Position numbers and translations under genes: made by a program | The notes under the pieces: generated by a model | What the model was told of the DNA's origin: nothing | Databases searched by the model: none | The model's input: only the letters and a program-made list of their open reading frames with translations | Shown here: piece by piece, positions 52,054 through 61,129 of the stretch | Position numbering within the stretch: position 1 is the stretch's first letter | Layout of the letters: every line of letters starts with the position of its first letter | NCBI GenBank assembly: GCA_021414025.1 | Contig: JAIOPG010000004.1 | Span: 1-64,000 of the forward strand | Origin: Planctomycetota bacterium | GTDB taxonomy: Bacteria > Planctomycetota > Phycisphaerae > Phycisphaerales > SM1A02 | Length of the DNA stretch: 64,000 bases | Direction of reading: 5' to 3'

Positions 52054-53637
52054 ATGGCGCGAATTCACGAATATCAAGGCAAAGCAATCCTCTCCAAACA
52101 GGGGTTCCAGATTCCCCGCGGCACCGCCGCCACGACCGCGGAACATGCTGAACAAATTGCCAAGGATTTGATTGGAAAAACCGGGGGTGACGTGGTCGTC
52201 AAGATTCAGGCCTGGACCACGGGGCGCGCCGGCATTGGCGGCGTGGCATTCGCCAAAAGCAGCGAGGAGGCCGGGACTCATGCGGTCCGAATGTTGTCCA
52301 TGAAGGTTGGGCAATTCCCGGTTGAGGCGGTGCTGGTCGAGGAAAAGTTGGACATCGAAAGGGAGTTTTTCCTGTCGCTGGCCATCGATGACGCCTCCCG
52401 AGCGCCGGTGATCATTTTCGCGGCCGGGGGCGGCAGCGGAATCGAGGAACGGGCCGCGTCGACGCGGCGGATTCCCTGCGATGTGAAACGTGGACCCCTT
52501 GAAGCGGCGACCCGTGAAGCCGCGGGTTCGTGTGGTCTTTCTCCTGCCCATGCGACCCGGCTTGCCGAAATGATTCATGCCCTGTTCATCGCCGCTCAAA
52601 GCGTCGAGGCCCGGTCGCTTGAGATCAATCCGTTGGTGCTGACCCGGGATGGCCGATTCGTCGCCGCCGACTGCCGAATGACGATCGATGATTACGCGGT
52701 GGTGCGTCACCCCGAACTGGGAATTGAGATCGCGAGGGAGTTCGATCATCCGCCCACGGCGCTTGAACGAGTGGCCTACGCCGCCGAACAGAATGATCAT
52801 CGCGGAACGTTCTATTTCGCCCAGCTCGCCACTGCGGCTTCCAAGGATTCCAAGGGGCTTGTGGGATTTCACGGCGCCGGCGGCGGCGGATCGATGATGT
52901 CGATGGACGCCATCGTGAACGCGGGATTCACCATTGCCAATTTCACCGACACCAGCGGCAACCCCTCCGCGACCAAGGTGTACCGGGCGAGCCGGATCAT
53001 TCTGGCCCAGCCCGACATCGTGGGCTATTTCGGCTCCGGCTCCGGAGTGGCGAGCCAGGAACAATTTTGGTCGGCCTACGGATTGGCCAAGGCTTTCTGG
53101 GAGCTCGATCTGAACATTCCCGCAGTGATCCGGCTGGGAGGCAACACGGAGGATCGCGCCGTGGACATTCTGCGGCGAATGTCCGGGCTGCTTCGTGCGC
53201 CGGTCGAGGGCTATCGCAAGACCGACGCACCGGCCATGATTGCCGAGCGATTCGCGAAGCTCGTCGCGGATTCAGGCGGTGTGAAGTGGAAGCCGCGTGC
53301 CCCTCGCGTTCCGAAATTCGTGGAGGATCCGTCGGCCATGCAACTTCCGGTGAAAAGTGGCCGCGTGTGGATTGACGCCACTCGTTGGGCGCAGATTCGC
53401 CGCGCCGTGGAAACGCACTCGGGTGGCTTGATCGTGGATCGCGGCGGCGCACCGTCGGCCTCGCTGCCCCTTGAGGAGTTTGCCAGCAAGGATTCCGAGT
53501 TGCTCGCCTGCGACGTGGAGTGCCGGCTCGCGGGAGTTGAAGGCTTTCATCTTGAGCTGGACATTCCCGGGCTTGAAGAACTGGTGGGATGCAAGTCGAC
53601 GGCGGGCTCGCCGGTCGCCGTGGGGGGAGTCCGCTGA
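52054..53637 (+). CDS. aclB: ATP-citrate-lyase-like beta subunit (SucC-like ATP-grasp) with C-terminal extension
   Basis: A 527-residue protein from the ATG at 52054. It starts MARIHEYQGKAILSKQGFQI, the succinyl-CoA-ligase beta ATP-grasp signature, and shows EARSLEINPLVLTRDG and GVDIAG-type C-lobe segments. SucC-like subunits are about 390 residues; the last 125 (from about 400) are an added domain I do not recognise. With the downstream gene it would bind ATP, citrate and CoA to form citryl-CoA. It overlaps aclA by one base (TGATG). Confidence 0.82.
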   Translation: MARIHEYQGKAILSKQGFQIPRGTAATTAEHAEQIAKDLIGKTGGDVVVKIQAWTTGRAGIGGVAFAKSSEEAGTHAVRMLSMKVGQFPVEAVLVEEKLDIEREFFLSLAIDDASRAPVIIFAAGGGSGIEERAASTRRIPCDVKRGPLEAATREAAGSCGLSPAHATRLAEMIHALFIAAQSVEARSLEINPLVLTRDGRFVAADCRMTIDDYAVVRHPELGIEIAREFDHPPTALERVAYAAEQNDHRGTFYFAQLATAASKDSKGLVGFHGAGGGGSMMSMDAIVNAGFTIANFTDTSGNPSATKVYRASRIILAQPDIVGYFGSGSGVASQEQFWSAYGLAKAFWELDLNIPAVIRLGGNTEDRAVDILRRMSGLLRAPVEGYRKTDAPAMIAERFAKLVADSGGVKWKPRAPRVPKFVEDPSAMQLPVKSGRVWIDATRWAQIRRAVETHSGGLIVDRGGAPSASLPLEEFASKDSELLACDVECRLAGVEGFHLELDIPGLEELVGCKSTAGSPVAVGGVR

Positions 53638-55349
53638 TGGCGATCCTGATCGACGAAACCAAGCGGGTCCTGGTGCAGGGCATCACCGGTCGCGAGGGTC
53701 AGGCTCGCACTCGCCTTATGCGCGAGTATGGAACCCAGGTCGTCGCGGGCGTGACGCCGGGCAAGGGCGGGCAAACGGTGCTGGGCGTTCCGGTTTTCAA
53801 CACGCCACAGGAGGCGGTGAAAGCCCTTGGCACAATTGACATCTCCGTTTTGTTCGTGCCCGCGGTCGGCGTGAAGGACGCGGCGCTGTCGGCGATCGAC
53901 GCGGGCATCAAGCTCACTGTGCTGGTGCCGGATCGCGTGCCCGTGTGGGACGCCATGGAGATCGCGGCGGCCGCCAAGGCGAATGGCGCGCTCTTCCTCG
54001 GACCCAACACGCTTGGCGCGCTGAGTCCTGGGCGGGGCGTGGTCGGCATGATCGGCGGCCGCGCCGAAAGCGCGCGGCAATGGTTCAAACCCGGCGTTCC
54101 CGCCGGCGTCGGAGTGATCAGTCGCTCCGGCGGCATGGCTTCAAGCACGGGCTACTACCTGGGGCAGGCGGGTGTGAGGCTCTCGACCATCGCGCACATC
54201 GGCGGCGACGCGGTGCTGGGAATTCGCATTCCTGACGCGGCGCTGATGTTCGAGGCCGATCCGCTTACCGAAGCCATCGTGGTCTTCGGCGAAATCGGCT
54301 CCTCGCAGGAAGAGGAATTGGCCCAGTTGATTCGCGACCGCAAGGTCACCAAGCCGGTGGTCGCCTACATCGGCGGCAAGGCGGCGCGCGAAGGCACGCG
54401 ATTCAGTCATGCGGGGGCGATCATCGAGAATGGCCGAGGAACGCACGCCGGCAAGGTGAAGGCGCTGCGCGAGGCGGGGGCCACTGTGGTCGACGCCTTC
54501 GGCGAGCTGCCCGGCGCCGTGGTGGAAATTCTTCAGCGGATGAAAGGGCGGAGCCTGATGAGCGAAACCGACAAAAACGCGGTGTGGAACACGGCGGTGA
54601 CGCGGATCGAGCCCAACAAGGTCGCGGTGCGCGGCTACGACATCGCCGACCTCATGGGGCGGGCCTCCTTTGGTGCCGCGGTGCACTTGATTCTGACCGG
54701 GGAGCTTCCCAAGCCTGTCATCGCGAAGCTGATGGACGCAGTGCTGGTTGCCTCGATCGATCACGGTGCCACGCCACCGAGCGCGCTGGCAGCGCGGACC
54801 GTGGCCTCAACGGGAGCCTCGCTGAGCGCCGCAGTTGCAGCCGGCATCATGTCGATCAACCGGCACCATGGCGGCGCCATCGAGGATTGCGCCCGACAGT
54901 TGAAGGTGATCGCCGACCGCGCCAAAAGCGAGTCAATTTCGATGGACGAAGCGGCGACGCGCACGCTGGCCACGATGAAGGAGGCGGGAGACCGGATGCC
55001 GGGGTTCGGCCATCGCTACCACACCAAGGATCCGCGCACGGCAAGGCTTTTCGAGCTGGCCCGCGAGGCAGGCGTGGATGGAGCGCACATGCAGGCGGCG
55101 CGGGCGGTCGAGAAATCCTTCGCCGACGCCAAGAAGCCGCTGCCGATCAACGTGGATGGGGCCATCGGGGCCATTCTCGCCGATCTTGGCATGGATCCCG
55201 CGGCGTTCAACGGCATTTTCATGATCGCGCGGACGCCGGGGCTGGTGGCGCATGTCATCGAAGAGCAGACCCGCGAGAAGCCGATGCGCCGGATCGACCC
55301 GGTCAACCACGGCTACGACGGGCCCGCCCCGAGAAACCTTCCCGCGTAA
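53637..55349 (+). CDS. aclA: ATP-citrate-lyase-like alpha subunit (SucD plus citryl-CoA lyase fusion)
   Basis: A 570-residue fusion. Residues 1 to about 300 are SucD-like: LVQGITGREGQ, GVISRSGGM and the phospho-His258 in RFSHAGAI. Residues about 308-570 are a citryl-CoA-lyase/citrate-synthase fold with DHGATPPSALAARTVASTGA, INRHHGGAIEDC and PGFGHRYHTKDPR. This is the AclA architecture of the reverse TCA cycle enzyme, which splits citrate to acetyl-CoA and oxaloacetate at the cost of ATP. A synthetic direction, or another tricarboxylate, cannot be excluded. Confidence 0.85.
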   Translation: MAILIDETKRVLVQGITGREGQARTRLMREYGTQVVAGVTPGKGGQTVLGVPVFNTPQEAVKALGTIDISVLFVPAVGVKDAALSAIDAGIKLTVLVPDRVPVWDAMEIAAAAKANGALFLGPNTLGALSPGRGVVGMIGGRAESARQWFKPGVPAGVGVISRSGGMASSTGYYLGQAGVRLSTIAHIGGDAVLGIRIPDAALMFEADPLTEAIVVFGEIGSSQEEELAQLIRDRKVTKPVVAYIGGKAAREGTRFSHAGAIIENGRGTHAGKVKALREAGATVVDAFGELPGAVVEILQRMKGRSLMSETDKNAVWNTAVTRIEPNKVAVRGYDIADLMGRASFGAAVHLILTGELPKPVIAKLMDAVLVASIDHGATPPSALAARTVASTGASLSAAVAAGIMSINRHHGGAIEDCARQLKVIADRAKSESISMDEAATRTLATMKEAGDRMPGFGHRYHTKDPRTARLFELAREAGVDGAHMQAARAVEKSFADAKKPLPINVDGAIGAILADLGMDPAAFNGIFMIARTPGLVAHVIEEQTREKPMRRIDPVNHGYDGPAPRNLPA

Positions 55350-55361
55350 ATTAGAATCGAC

Positions 55362-55970
55362 ATGACCACCATGACCACAACACAACGGACCACCCACGGC
55401 GTCGCCGAGATCGCCCAGCTCTTTCCCAGCTTGATGAAGATCAGCGACAAGGCGCTGCGCGAGAAGGTGGCCGCCGTGTGGAACGAGGCCATCGCCACGG
55501 GGTGCGGCGGCAAGGGCTGGACCTTCGACGAGCTCCGCGCCGTCAAGTTCACGCTGCTCGCCGGCGACATCGACATGACCTTCGTCGAGCACCTGAACTC
55601 CTGCGCGCTGCAGTGCATCGCCATCGCGGATGTGCTTGAAGGCTCCTTCCGCTGCGGCATTCCGATCCAGCGGGACTTCCTCATCGCCGGCGCGCTGCTG
55701 GCCGACTGCGGCAAGCCGCTGGAGTTCGACAAGGACGCCTCGGGCAAGGTGGTGCAGGGAGTTTTCGGACAGCAGGTGCGGCATCCCTTCACCGGGGTCG
55801 CGCTGGCGTACAAGCACGGACTGCCCGGCGAGGTGATGCACATCATCGCCACGCACAGCCACGAAGGCGACAAGATGGAGCGCTCGATCGAGTCGATCAT
55901 TTTCCATCACGCCGATTTCGTGGACTTTGACATCGCCAAGTTCCTGGGCAAGCGCGCGATACAGAAATAA
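55362..55970 (+). CDS. HD-domain-like protein with altered HD dyad
   Basis: A 202-residue protein, 12 bases after aclA. The HD pattern is VEHLNSCALQCIAIADVL, LLADCGKPLEFD, RHPFTG and HHADFVDFD. The His of the HD dyad is Ala114 (AD instead of HD) while Asp115, the other His and the last Asp remain. HD proteins are metal phosphohydrolases; this change suggests altered or lost catalysis. TAGAAT lies four bases before the ATG. Confidence 0.7.
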   Translation: MTTMTTTQRTTHGVAEIAQLFPSLMKISDKALREKVAAVWNEAIATGCGGKGWTFDELRAVKFTLLAGDIDMTFVEHLNSCALQCIAIADVLEGSFRCGIPIQRDFLIAGALLADCGKPLEFDKDASGKVVQGVFGQQVRHPFTGVALAYKHGLPGEVMHIIATHSHEGDKMERSIESIIFHHADFVDFDIAKFLGKRAIQK

Positions 55971-56006
55971 AATGTGGGCCGCTCGCACATTTGAGTAACG
56001 GAGTTC

Positions 56007-57686
56007 ATGCAGCCGTCGACCCCAAAGTTGTCCGAATCCCCAGAGTTCAAGAGCTGGGCTGCAAACGCGGCAAAACGCATTGTCCAATGCCTAATTGAGG
56101 AGTATTGCGAAGATAGTTTCGACCTCGGATTGCATGAACATCCGCGGTTTGATTTGCATCAAACTCCAAAGCGACCGGCGCGAGCCCGATTCGTTGTTCG
56201 ACTTTTGGCGGCACACTCAGAGGCCTGGCAAGAATGCACGCGTATGGCCGAGTGGTGCAACAATTACGCGAGTTCAAGCAGGTTTGAGCGCAGGGATTTG
56301 CAAGATGCAGTCCGTGATATTGTCGTGCCTCTATCAGAGTTGTCAGAATTACTGCAGCATTGCTCAAAAGGAGTAAATGGCCAAACACCAGTGCGGCCGC
56401 CATCTAGTGTGCTGGAGACTTGTGCACGACGCGTTGAAGAAGTCCTGCATGAAGAAGTGCCAATCGTTCTGGCAGCCATGAGCCTCGCCGAAGAAAACTA
56501 TTTTCCCGTTCGTCAAAGGCAAAATTCAGTTCCTACACTCGTTCTGCCGAGCGAGGACAGGGACATCGTGCTGGTGAGGCATGAGAATATTGCGTTGCTG
56601 AGTGAGAATCCAAGGTCAGGGTTGCGAGTCCGTTCGGCTGTGGAGGAAACGGAGACTCATGGAACGCCGTTGCACGAAGTAACGCTAACGGTGCAGGTAT
56701 GGGGTGCACCAAACTATGCGCAAACGATCGGGACAGATGCCTGCAACATAGTCGAGGGCGCACTATCGGCATATGTTGCCGCCTACTTGCTCGAACCCGA
56801 ATGCTTTGGCTCGGTGCGCGATACGCTCGCCCCGGTGCATCAGGACTCGAATGCCAAGTCCCCTGCAGGGGGGAAGTCGGCGTCTAGTCCGAGCCTAAGC
56901 TCAATGAACTGGAAAATTCACTTCAACAATTCGCGTAACAAAGCCTGGCGGACCAGTACGCCTCGTTTTGACGCCAGCACAGTGAAGGCGACCATCGAAG
57001 CCGGCTTACAGGGAATTGGGTCACGCGACGATCCGCCGAGAATTACCAGAGCTCTTCGACTACATGCTCTGGCAACTAGAAGCAAAGATTCTCAAGAGGC
57101 GATGCTGGCGTTCAATGTGGCGGCTCTTGAAGCACTGTTCGCCGACAGCGAGAGGAAAATTGGCAAGCAATTGCGCCAACGCATCGGCGCACTAATTGCG
57201 ACGCATGTCTCTGAAGTGCAGGAGGACTCAAATGCGGAAGCCGTCCCTAGCAATCCGCAAGATGAAAAAACTGTGCGCACTAATTATCGCAAGGTGCGCG
57301 ACACGGTTTATTGCTTGTACGGGCAAAGATCGTGCTTGGCGCACGGAGGTCACATTGATCAATACAAGTTGAAACAGTCTGCATCGATTGCCAATTTCCT
57401 GTCCGGCTATGCCATTCTCGCATGGGGCTATTGGCTGCGGCGGCAACAGCGGCAGTGTGAGGTGAAGCCTGAGGTAATTGCAATGAAGGATTCCGAAGGC
57501 CAAATTCTTAAGGCTCTGGACACAAGGGCAAACGCTTTGAAGGGTTCGGACAGCATTAAGAGTTCTGATCTGGACTTTGTTGACACGGCGGGTCCGATTC
57601 AACCTCTTCCGTTTGGCTGGCCGGGGGTTCTCTGGGCAAGGGAGTTTCAAGACGGTTTGAATGATATTTTGCGACGTCTCTCCTGA
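56007..57686 (+). CDS. HEPN-domain protein (ApeA-like)
   Basis: A 559-residue protein, AT-richer than both neighbours. The C-terminal part (about 365-480) has DSQEAMLAFNVAALEALFA, then RTNYRKVRDTVYCLYGQRSCLAHGG. The R441-x4-H446 matches the catalytic motif of HEPN RNases of the ApeA-like group, used in abortive infection. The long N-terminal part is unassigned. It interrupts the citrate gene cluster, so it may be an inserted defence gene. Confidence 0.7.
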   Translation: MQPSTPKLSESPEFKSWAANAAKRIVQCLIEEYCEDSFDLGLHEHPRFDLHQTPKRPARARFVVRLLAAHSEAWQECTRMAEWCNNYASSSRFERRDLQDAVRDIVVPLSELSELLQHCSKGVNGQTPVRPPSSVLETCARRVEEVLHEEVPIVLAAMSLAEENYFPVRQRQNSVPTLVLPSEDRDIVLVRHENIALLSENPRSGLRVRSAVEETETHGTPLHEVTLTVQVWGAPNYAQTIGTDACNIVEGALSAYVAAYLLEPECFGSVRDTLAPVHQDSNAKSPAGGKSASSPSLSSMNWKIHFNNSRNKAWRTSTPRFDASTVKATIEAGLQGIGSRDDPPRITRALRLHALATRSKDSQEAMLAFNVAALEALFADSERKIGKQLRQRIGALIATHVSEVQEDSNAEAVPSNPQDEKTVRTNYRKVRDTVYCLYGQRSCLAHGGHIDQYKLKQSASIANFLSGYAILAWGYWLRRQQRQCEVKPEVIAMKDSEGQILKALDTRANALKGSDSIKSSDLDFVDTAGPIQPLPFGWPGVLWAREFQDGLNDILRRLS

Positions 57687-57829
57687 AGACAGACTTCATG
57701 ATGTTCTTGGGCAAAGGTCTGGGCAGAAAATGCAATCTGTGAGCACAAGCGACAGTAAGGCTCTGTGATAATCAGAGTAATGCGCCAGTGATGTAATGCG
57801 GCGAAACATCGTGTGCTAAGGTAGACCGC

Positions 57830-59818
57830 ATGGGTCTCACGCTCGTCGAGAAGATCGCCGCACGCCATGCCGACGGGCTCGCCGCGGGAGCTCTTGTTCG
57901 AGCGGGCGATTTCATTTCCATCCGGCCGCGCCACGTCATGACCCATGACAACACCGGCGCGGTGATTCCAAAGTTCAAGCAGATCGGCGCCACCACGATC
58001 GCGGATTCCGCACAGCCGGTGTTCACCATCGATCACGACATCCAGAACGTCACGCCGGAAAATCTGGGCAAGTACGCCAAGATCCAGGCCTTTGCCCGCG
58101 AGCACGGCATCGATTTCTACCCGCCGGGCACGGGCATTTCGCACCAAGTGATGGTGGAGCAGGGCTATGTTGCACCAGGCGCGCTGGTGGTGGGCAGCGA
58201 TTCGCACTCCAATCTTTACGGCGCGGTGGCGGCGCTGGGAACGCCCGTGGTGCGCACCGACGCCGCGAGCATCTGGGCCACCGGAGTCACCTGGTGGCAG
58301 GTTCCCGCGGTGGCCAAGGTGGTGCTCAAGGGAAAACTCTCGGCGGGGGTGACCGGCAAGGACGTCATCATCGCTCTGTGCGGCCTCTTCAACAAAGACG
58401 AGGTGCTCAACCACGCCGTGGAATTTTTGGGAGATGGCGTGGCGCGGCTCTCGATGGATGCGCGCATGACCATCGCCAACATGACCACCGAGTGGGGCGC
58501 GCTGGCGGGGCTCTTTCCCTTTGATCAGGTGACCGTGAACTATCTGCGTTCGCGCGTGGGTGAGTTCACCAACCTTCGTCGCCCGGGAACGCGCGGCCCG
58601 AAGAGTCGATCGGGCTACAGCAATGCCGACATCGATGCGTGGTGGAAGGATCGGGCCAATCTCAGCGCCGACGCCGACGCGCACTACGCCATCGAGCTGG
58701 AGCTCGACCTGGCCACGGTGGTGCCGCATGTCTCCGGACCCAACGAAGTGAAGACCATGGTGTCGCTGCCGGAAATGCAGCGGAAGCACGTGCCGATTCA
58801 GAAGGCCTATCTGTTGTCGTGCGTCAATGCGCGGGTGGAAGACTTGCACGACGCCGCGACCGTGGTGCGCGCCAAGGGCGGGCGCGTGGCCGCAGGGGTC
58901 GAATTTTATCTGGCCGCTGCCAGCGCTGAAGTGCAGGGCAAGAGCGAAGCCGCGGGCGATTGGAAAGCACTTTTGGACGCAGGCGCCATTGCCTTGCCGC
59001 CAGGCTGCGGAACCTGCATCGGACTGGGCCGCGGACTTGTTGGCAAGGGGGAGACGGCGATCAGCGCCACCAACCGAAACTTCAAGGGGCGCATGGGCGA
59101 CCCCGACGCGCAGGTCTACCTGGGTTCGCCCGCCGTGGTGGCGGCGAGCGCCATGGCGGGATTCATCTGCGCTCCCCAGAATTTCGCGGACCGCGCCGCA
59201 GGAACCTCGGTGCGCCGCGCCGCGGGCCGGCCGCCCGAAGCGCGGACGGTGGAGATCATCGCCGGCTTTCCGCCGAGTGTGCGCGGCCGCGTCCTCTTCG
59301 TCGACAAGGACAACTTGAACACCGACGGCATCTACGCCGGCAAGCACACCTACCGCGACGACCTCACCCACGAGCAGATGGCCGCGGTGACCTTCGAGAA
59401 TTTTGACCCGAACTTCAACACGCTCTATCGCGCTGGCGACATCGTGGTGGGAGGGCTGAACTTCGGGACCGGATCGAGCCGCGAGCAGGCGGCCACCGCC
59501 CTCAAGTTCAAGGGCATTCCCTGCGTCATCGCCAGCAGTTTCTCCGAAACCTACAAGCGCAACGCCTTCAACAACGGCTTCGTGGTTTTCGAGTGCCCTG
59601 AGCTGGTGGCGCATCTTCGCGCCACGCTGACCAACCGCGCGCCCACCACGGCGGCGGCCGAGATGACCATCGACTACGGCAAGTCCAAGCTGACTCTGGA
59701 CGGGAAAACCTTCGCCTTTCCGCCGCTGAGCCCGGCGGCGCAGGAATTGATCGTCGCGGGGGGCGCCGAGAATCTGGTGGCAGCTCGGCTGAAGGCGAAG
59801 CCGCAAAAGACCGCGTAA
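57830..59818 (+). CDS. Homoaconitase-like aconitase family protein (LYS4/LysF type)
   Basis: A 662-residue fused large-plus-small-domain dehydratase. [4Fe-4S] cysteines lie at 331 (LLSCVNAR), 393 and 396 (PGCGTCIGLG). As I recall, strings such as VRTDAASIWATGVTWWQVP, TIANMTTEWGALAGLFP, SATNRNFKGRMG and GLNFGTGSSREQAATAL are closer to fungal LYS4/LysF than to AcnA, AcnB or LeuCD. It would hydrate and isomerise a tricarboxylate (homocitrate or citrate). TAAGGT, with an extended TG, ends seven bases before the ATG. Confidence 0.85.
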   Translation: MGLTLVEKIAARHADGLAAGALVRAGDFISIRPRHVMTHDNTGAVIPKFKQIGATTIADSAQPVFTIDHDIQNVTPENLGKYAKIQAFAREHGIDFYPPGTGISHQVMVEQGYVAPGALVVGSDSHSNLYGAVAALGTPVVRTDAASIWATGVTWWQVPAVAKVVLKGKLSAGVTGKDVIIALCGLFNKDEVLNHAVEFLGDGVARLSMDARMTIANMTTEWGALAGLFPFDQVTVNYLRSRVGEFTNLRRPGTRGPKSRSGYSNADIDAWWKDRANLSADADAHYAIELELDLATVVPHVSGPNEVKTMVSLPEMQRKHVPIQKAYLLSCVNARVEDLHDAATVVRAKGGRVAAGVEFYLAAASAEVQGKSEAAGDWKALLDAGAIALPPGCGTCIGLGRGLVGKGETAISATNRNFKGRMGDPDAQVYLGSPAVVAASAMAGFICAPQNFADRAAGTSVRRAAGRPPEARTVEIIAGFPPSVRGRVLFVDKDNLNTDGIYAGKHTYRDDLTHEQMAAVTFENFDPNFNTLYRAGDIVVGGLNFGTGSSREQAATALKFKGIPCVIASSFSETYKRNAFNNGFVVFECPELVAHLRATLTNRAPTTAAAEMTIDYGKSKLTLDGKTFAFPPLSPAAQELIVAGGAENLVAARLKAKPQKTA

Positions 59819-59912
59819 ATCCGTGGGGCCATGCGCTCCGCATCGATGCATCGTCGGGCCTGTATTCTTCCCGCTCTTCAAGTCCGAATCCCTATCCAAG
59901 GAAGAAAGCTCA

Positions 59913-61067
59913 ATGTCCAAATACAAGATTGCGTGGATGCCCGGCGACGGAGTTGGCAACGATGTCATGGAGGGGGCCCGGCTGGTGCTGGACCGGATGA
60001 AGTTTGACGCCGAGTACATCCACTGCGACATCGGCTGGGAATTCTGGTGCAAGGAGGGCAACGCGCTGCCTGACCGGACCGTGAAGGCGCTCGCCGACAC
60101 CACCTGCGGTCTCTTTGGCGCCATCACCAGCAAGCCGCAGGACGAGGCCAAGGAGGAGTTGATCCCCGAGCTCAAGGGCAAGGGGTTGGTTTATTTCTCG
60201 CCGATTGTCAAGCTGCGCCAGATGTTCAACCTGCACACCAACATGCGGCCTTGCAAGAGCTACCCCGGCAATCCGCTGAACTACCGCGGCACCAAGATCG
60301 CCAACCCGGGTGGCGGCGATGTCGCGATCGACCAGGTGGTCTTCCGCGAGAACACCGAGGGCATGTATGGCGGCGTGGAGTTCTTCCCGCTGCCCGAGCC
60401 GGTCTACACCGCGCTCTGCGCCAACCCCAAGATGAAGCCTTGGAAGGACAAGGGGCTGGAGAATGTCGCCCTCTCCACCCGCATCGTGAGCAAGCAGGGC
60501 TGCACCAGCATCTGCAAGCAGGCCTTCGAGTTTGCCAAGAAGACGGGCCGCAAGCGCGTCACGCTGATCGAGAAGCCCAACGTGCTGCGCGAGACCGGCG
60601 GACTGATGACCCGCTGCTTCCGCGAAGTGGCCAAGGGCTACGCGGGCATCTGGGCCGACGAGGCGAACATCGACGCCATCTGCATGTGGATGTTCAAGAA
60701 TCCGCAGGACTACTCGGTGCTGGTGGCGGAGAACATGTTCGGCGACATCGTGAGCGATCTCTGCGCCGGCCTGATCGGCGGCCTGGGCTTCGCGCCCAGC
60801 GCCAACTTGGGCGACAAGTATGCGGTGTTCGAGCCGACGCACGGGTCGGCTCCGAAATACGCGGGCCAATACAAGGTGAATCCCATCGCCATGCTCCTGA
60901 CCACCAAGATGATGCTGGACTGGCTCAAGGAGACCGAGAAGGCGACGCGCCTGGAGGCGGCCATCGCGAAGGTGATCGCCGAGGGGCGCGTGCGCACCTA
61001 CGACATGGGCGGCAAGGATTCCACGCTCGACATGGCCAAGGCGGTCGCCGAGAAGGCGACGGCCTGA
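59913..61067 (+). CDS. NADP-type isocitrate/isopropylmalate dehydrogenase family enzyme
   Basis: A 384-residue dehydrogenase from ATG 59913, with AAGGAAG upstream. Signatures: RENTEGMYGGVEF, ENMFGDIVSDLCAGLIGGLG and EPTHGSAPKYAGQYKVNP. The Lys-Tyr...Val in the last motif is the NADP-type set of E. coli isocitrate dehydrogenase. In the substrate loop, SPIVKLRQMF has Ser96 and Arg102, but Ile98 where isocitrate enzymes have Asn. Probably oxidises isocitrate or homoisocitrate. Confidence 0.85.
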   Translation: MSKYKIAWMPGDGVGNDVMEGARLVLDRMKFDAEYIHCDIGWEFWCKEGNALPDRTVKALADTTCGLFGAITSKPQDEAKEELIPELKGKGLVYFSPIVKLRQMFNLHTNMRPCKSYPGNPLNYRGTKIANPGGGDVAIDQVVFRENTEGMYGGVEFFPLPEPVYTALCANPKMKPWKDKGLENVALSTRIVSKQGCTSICKQAFEFAKKTGRKRVTLIEKPNVLRETGGLMTRCFREVAKGYAGIWADEANIDAICMWMFKNPQDYSVLVAENMFGDIVSDLCAGLIGGLGFAPSANLGDKYAVFEPTHGSAPKYAGQYKVNPIAMLLTTKMMLDWLKETEKATRLEAAIAKVIAEGRVRTYDMGGKDSTLDMAKAVAEKATA

Positions 61068-61129
61068 GCCCCGTCCTCGATCGCGCCGAACTGAATCCAC
61101 TTCACCTCTCGCCACACCACGGAGTCCAC

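Noticed and set aside
52054-55349. Ordinary succinyl-CoA synthetase sucCD
   Set aside because: The alpha-type subunit carries a fused citryl-CoA-lyase domain with the PGFGHR signature, which succinyl-CoA synthetase lacks.
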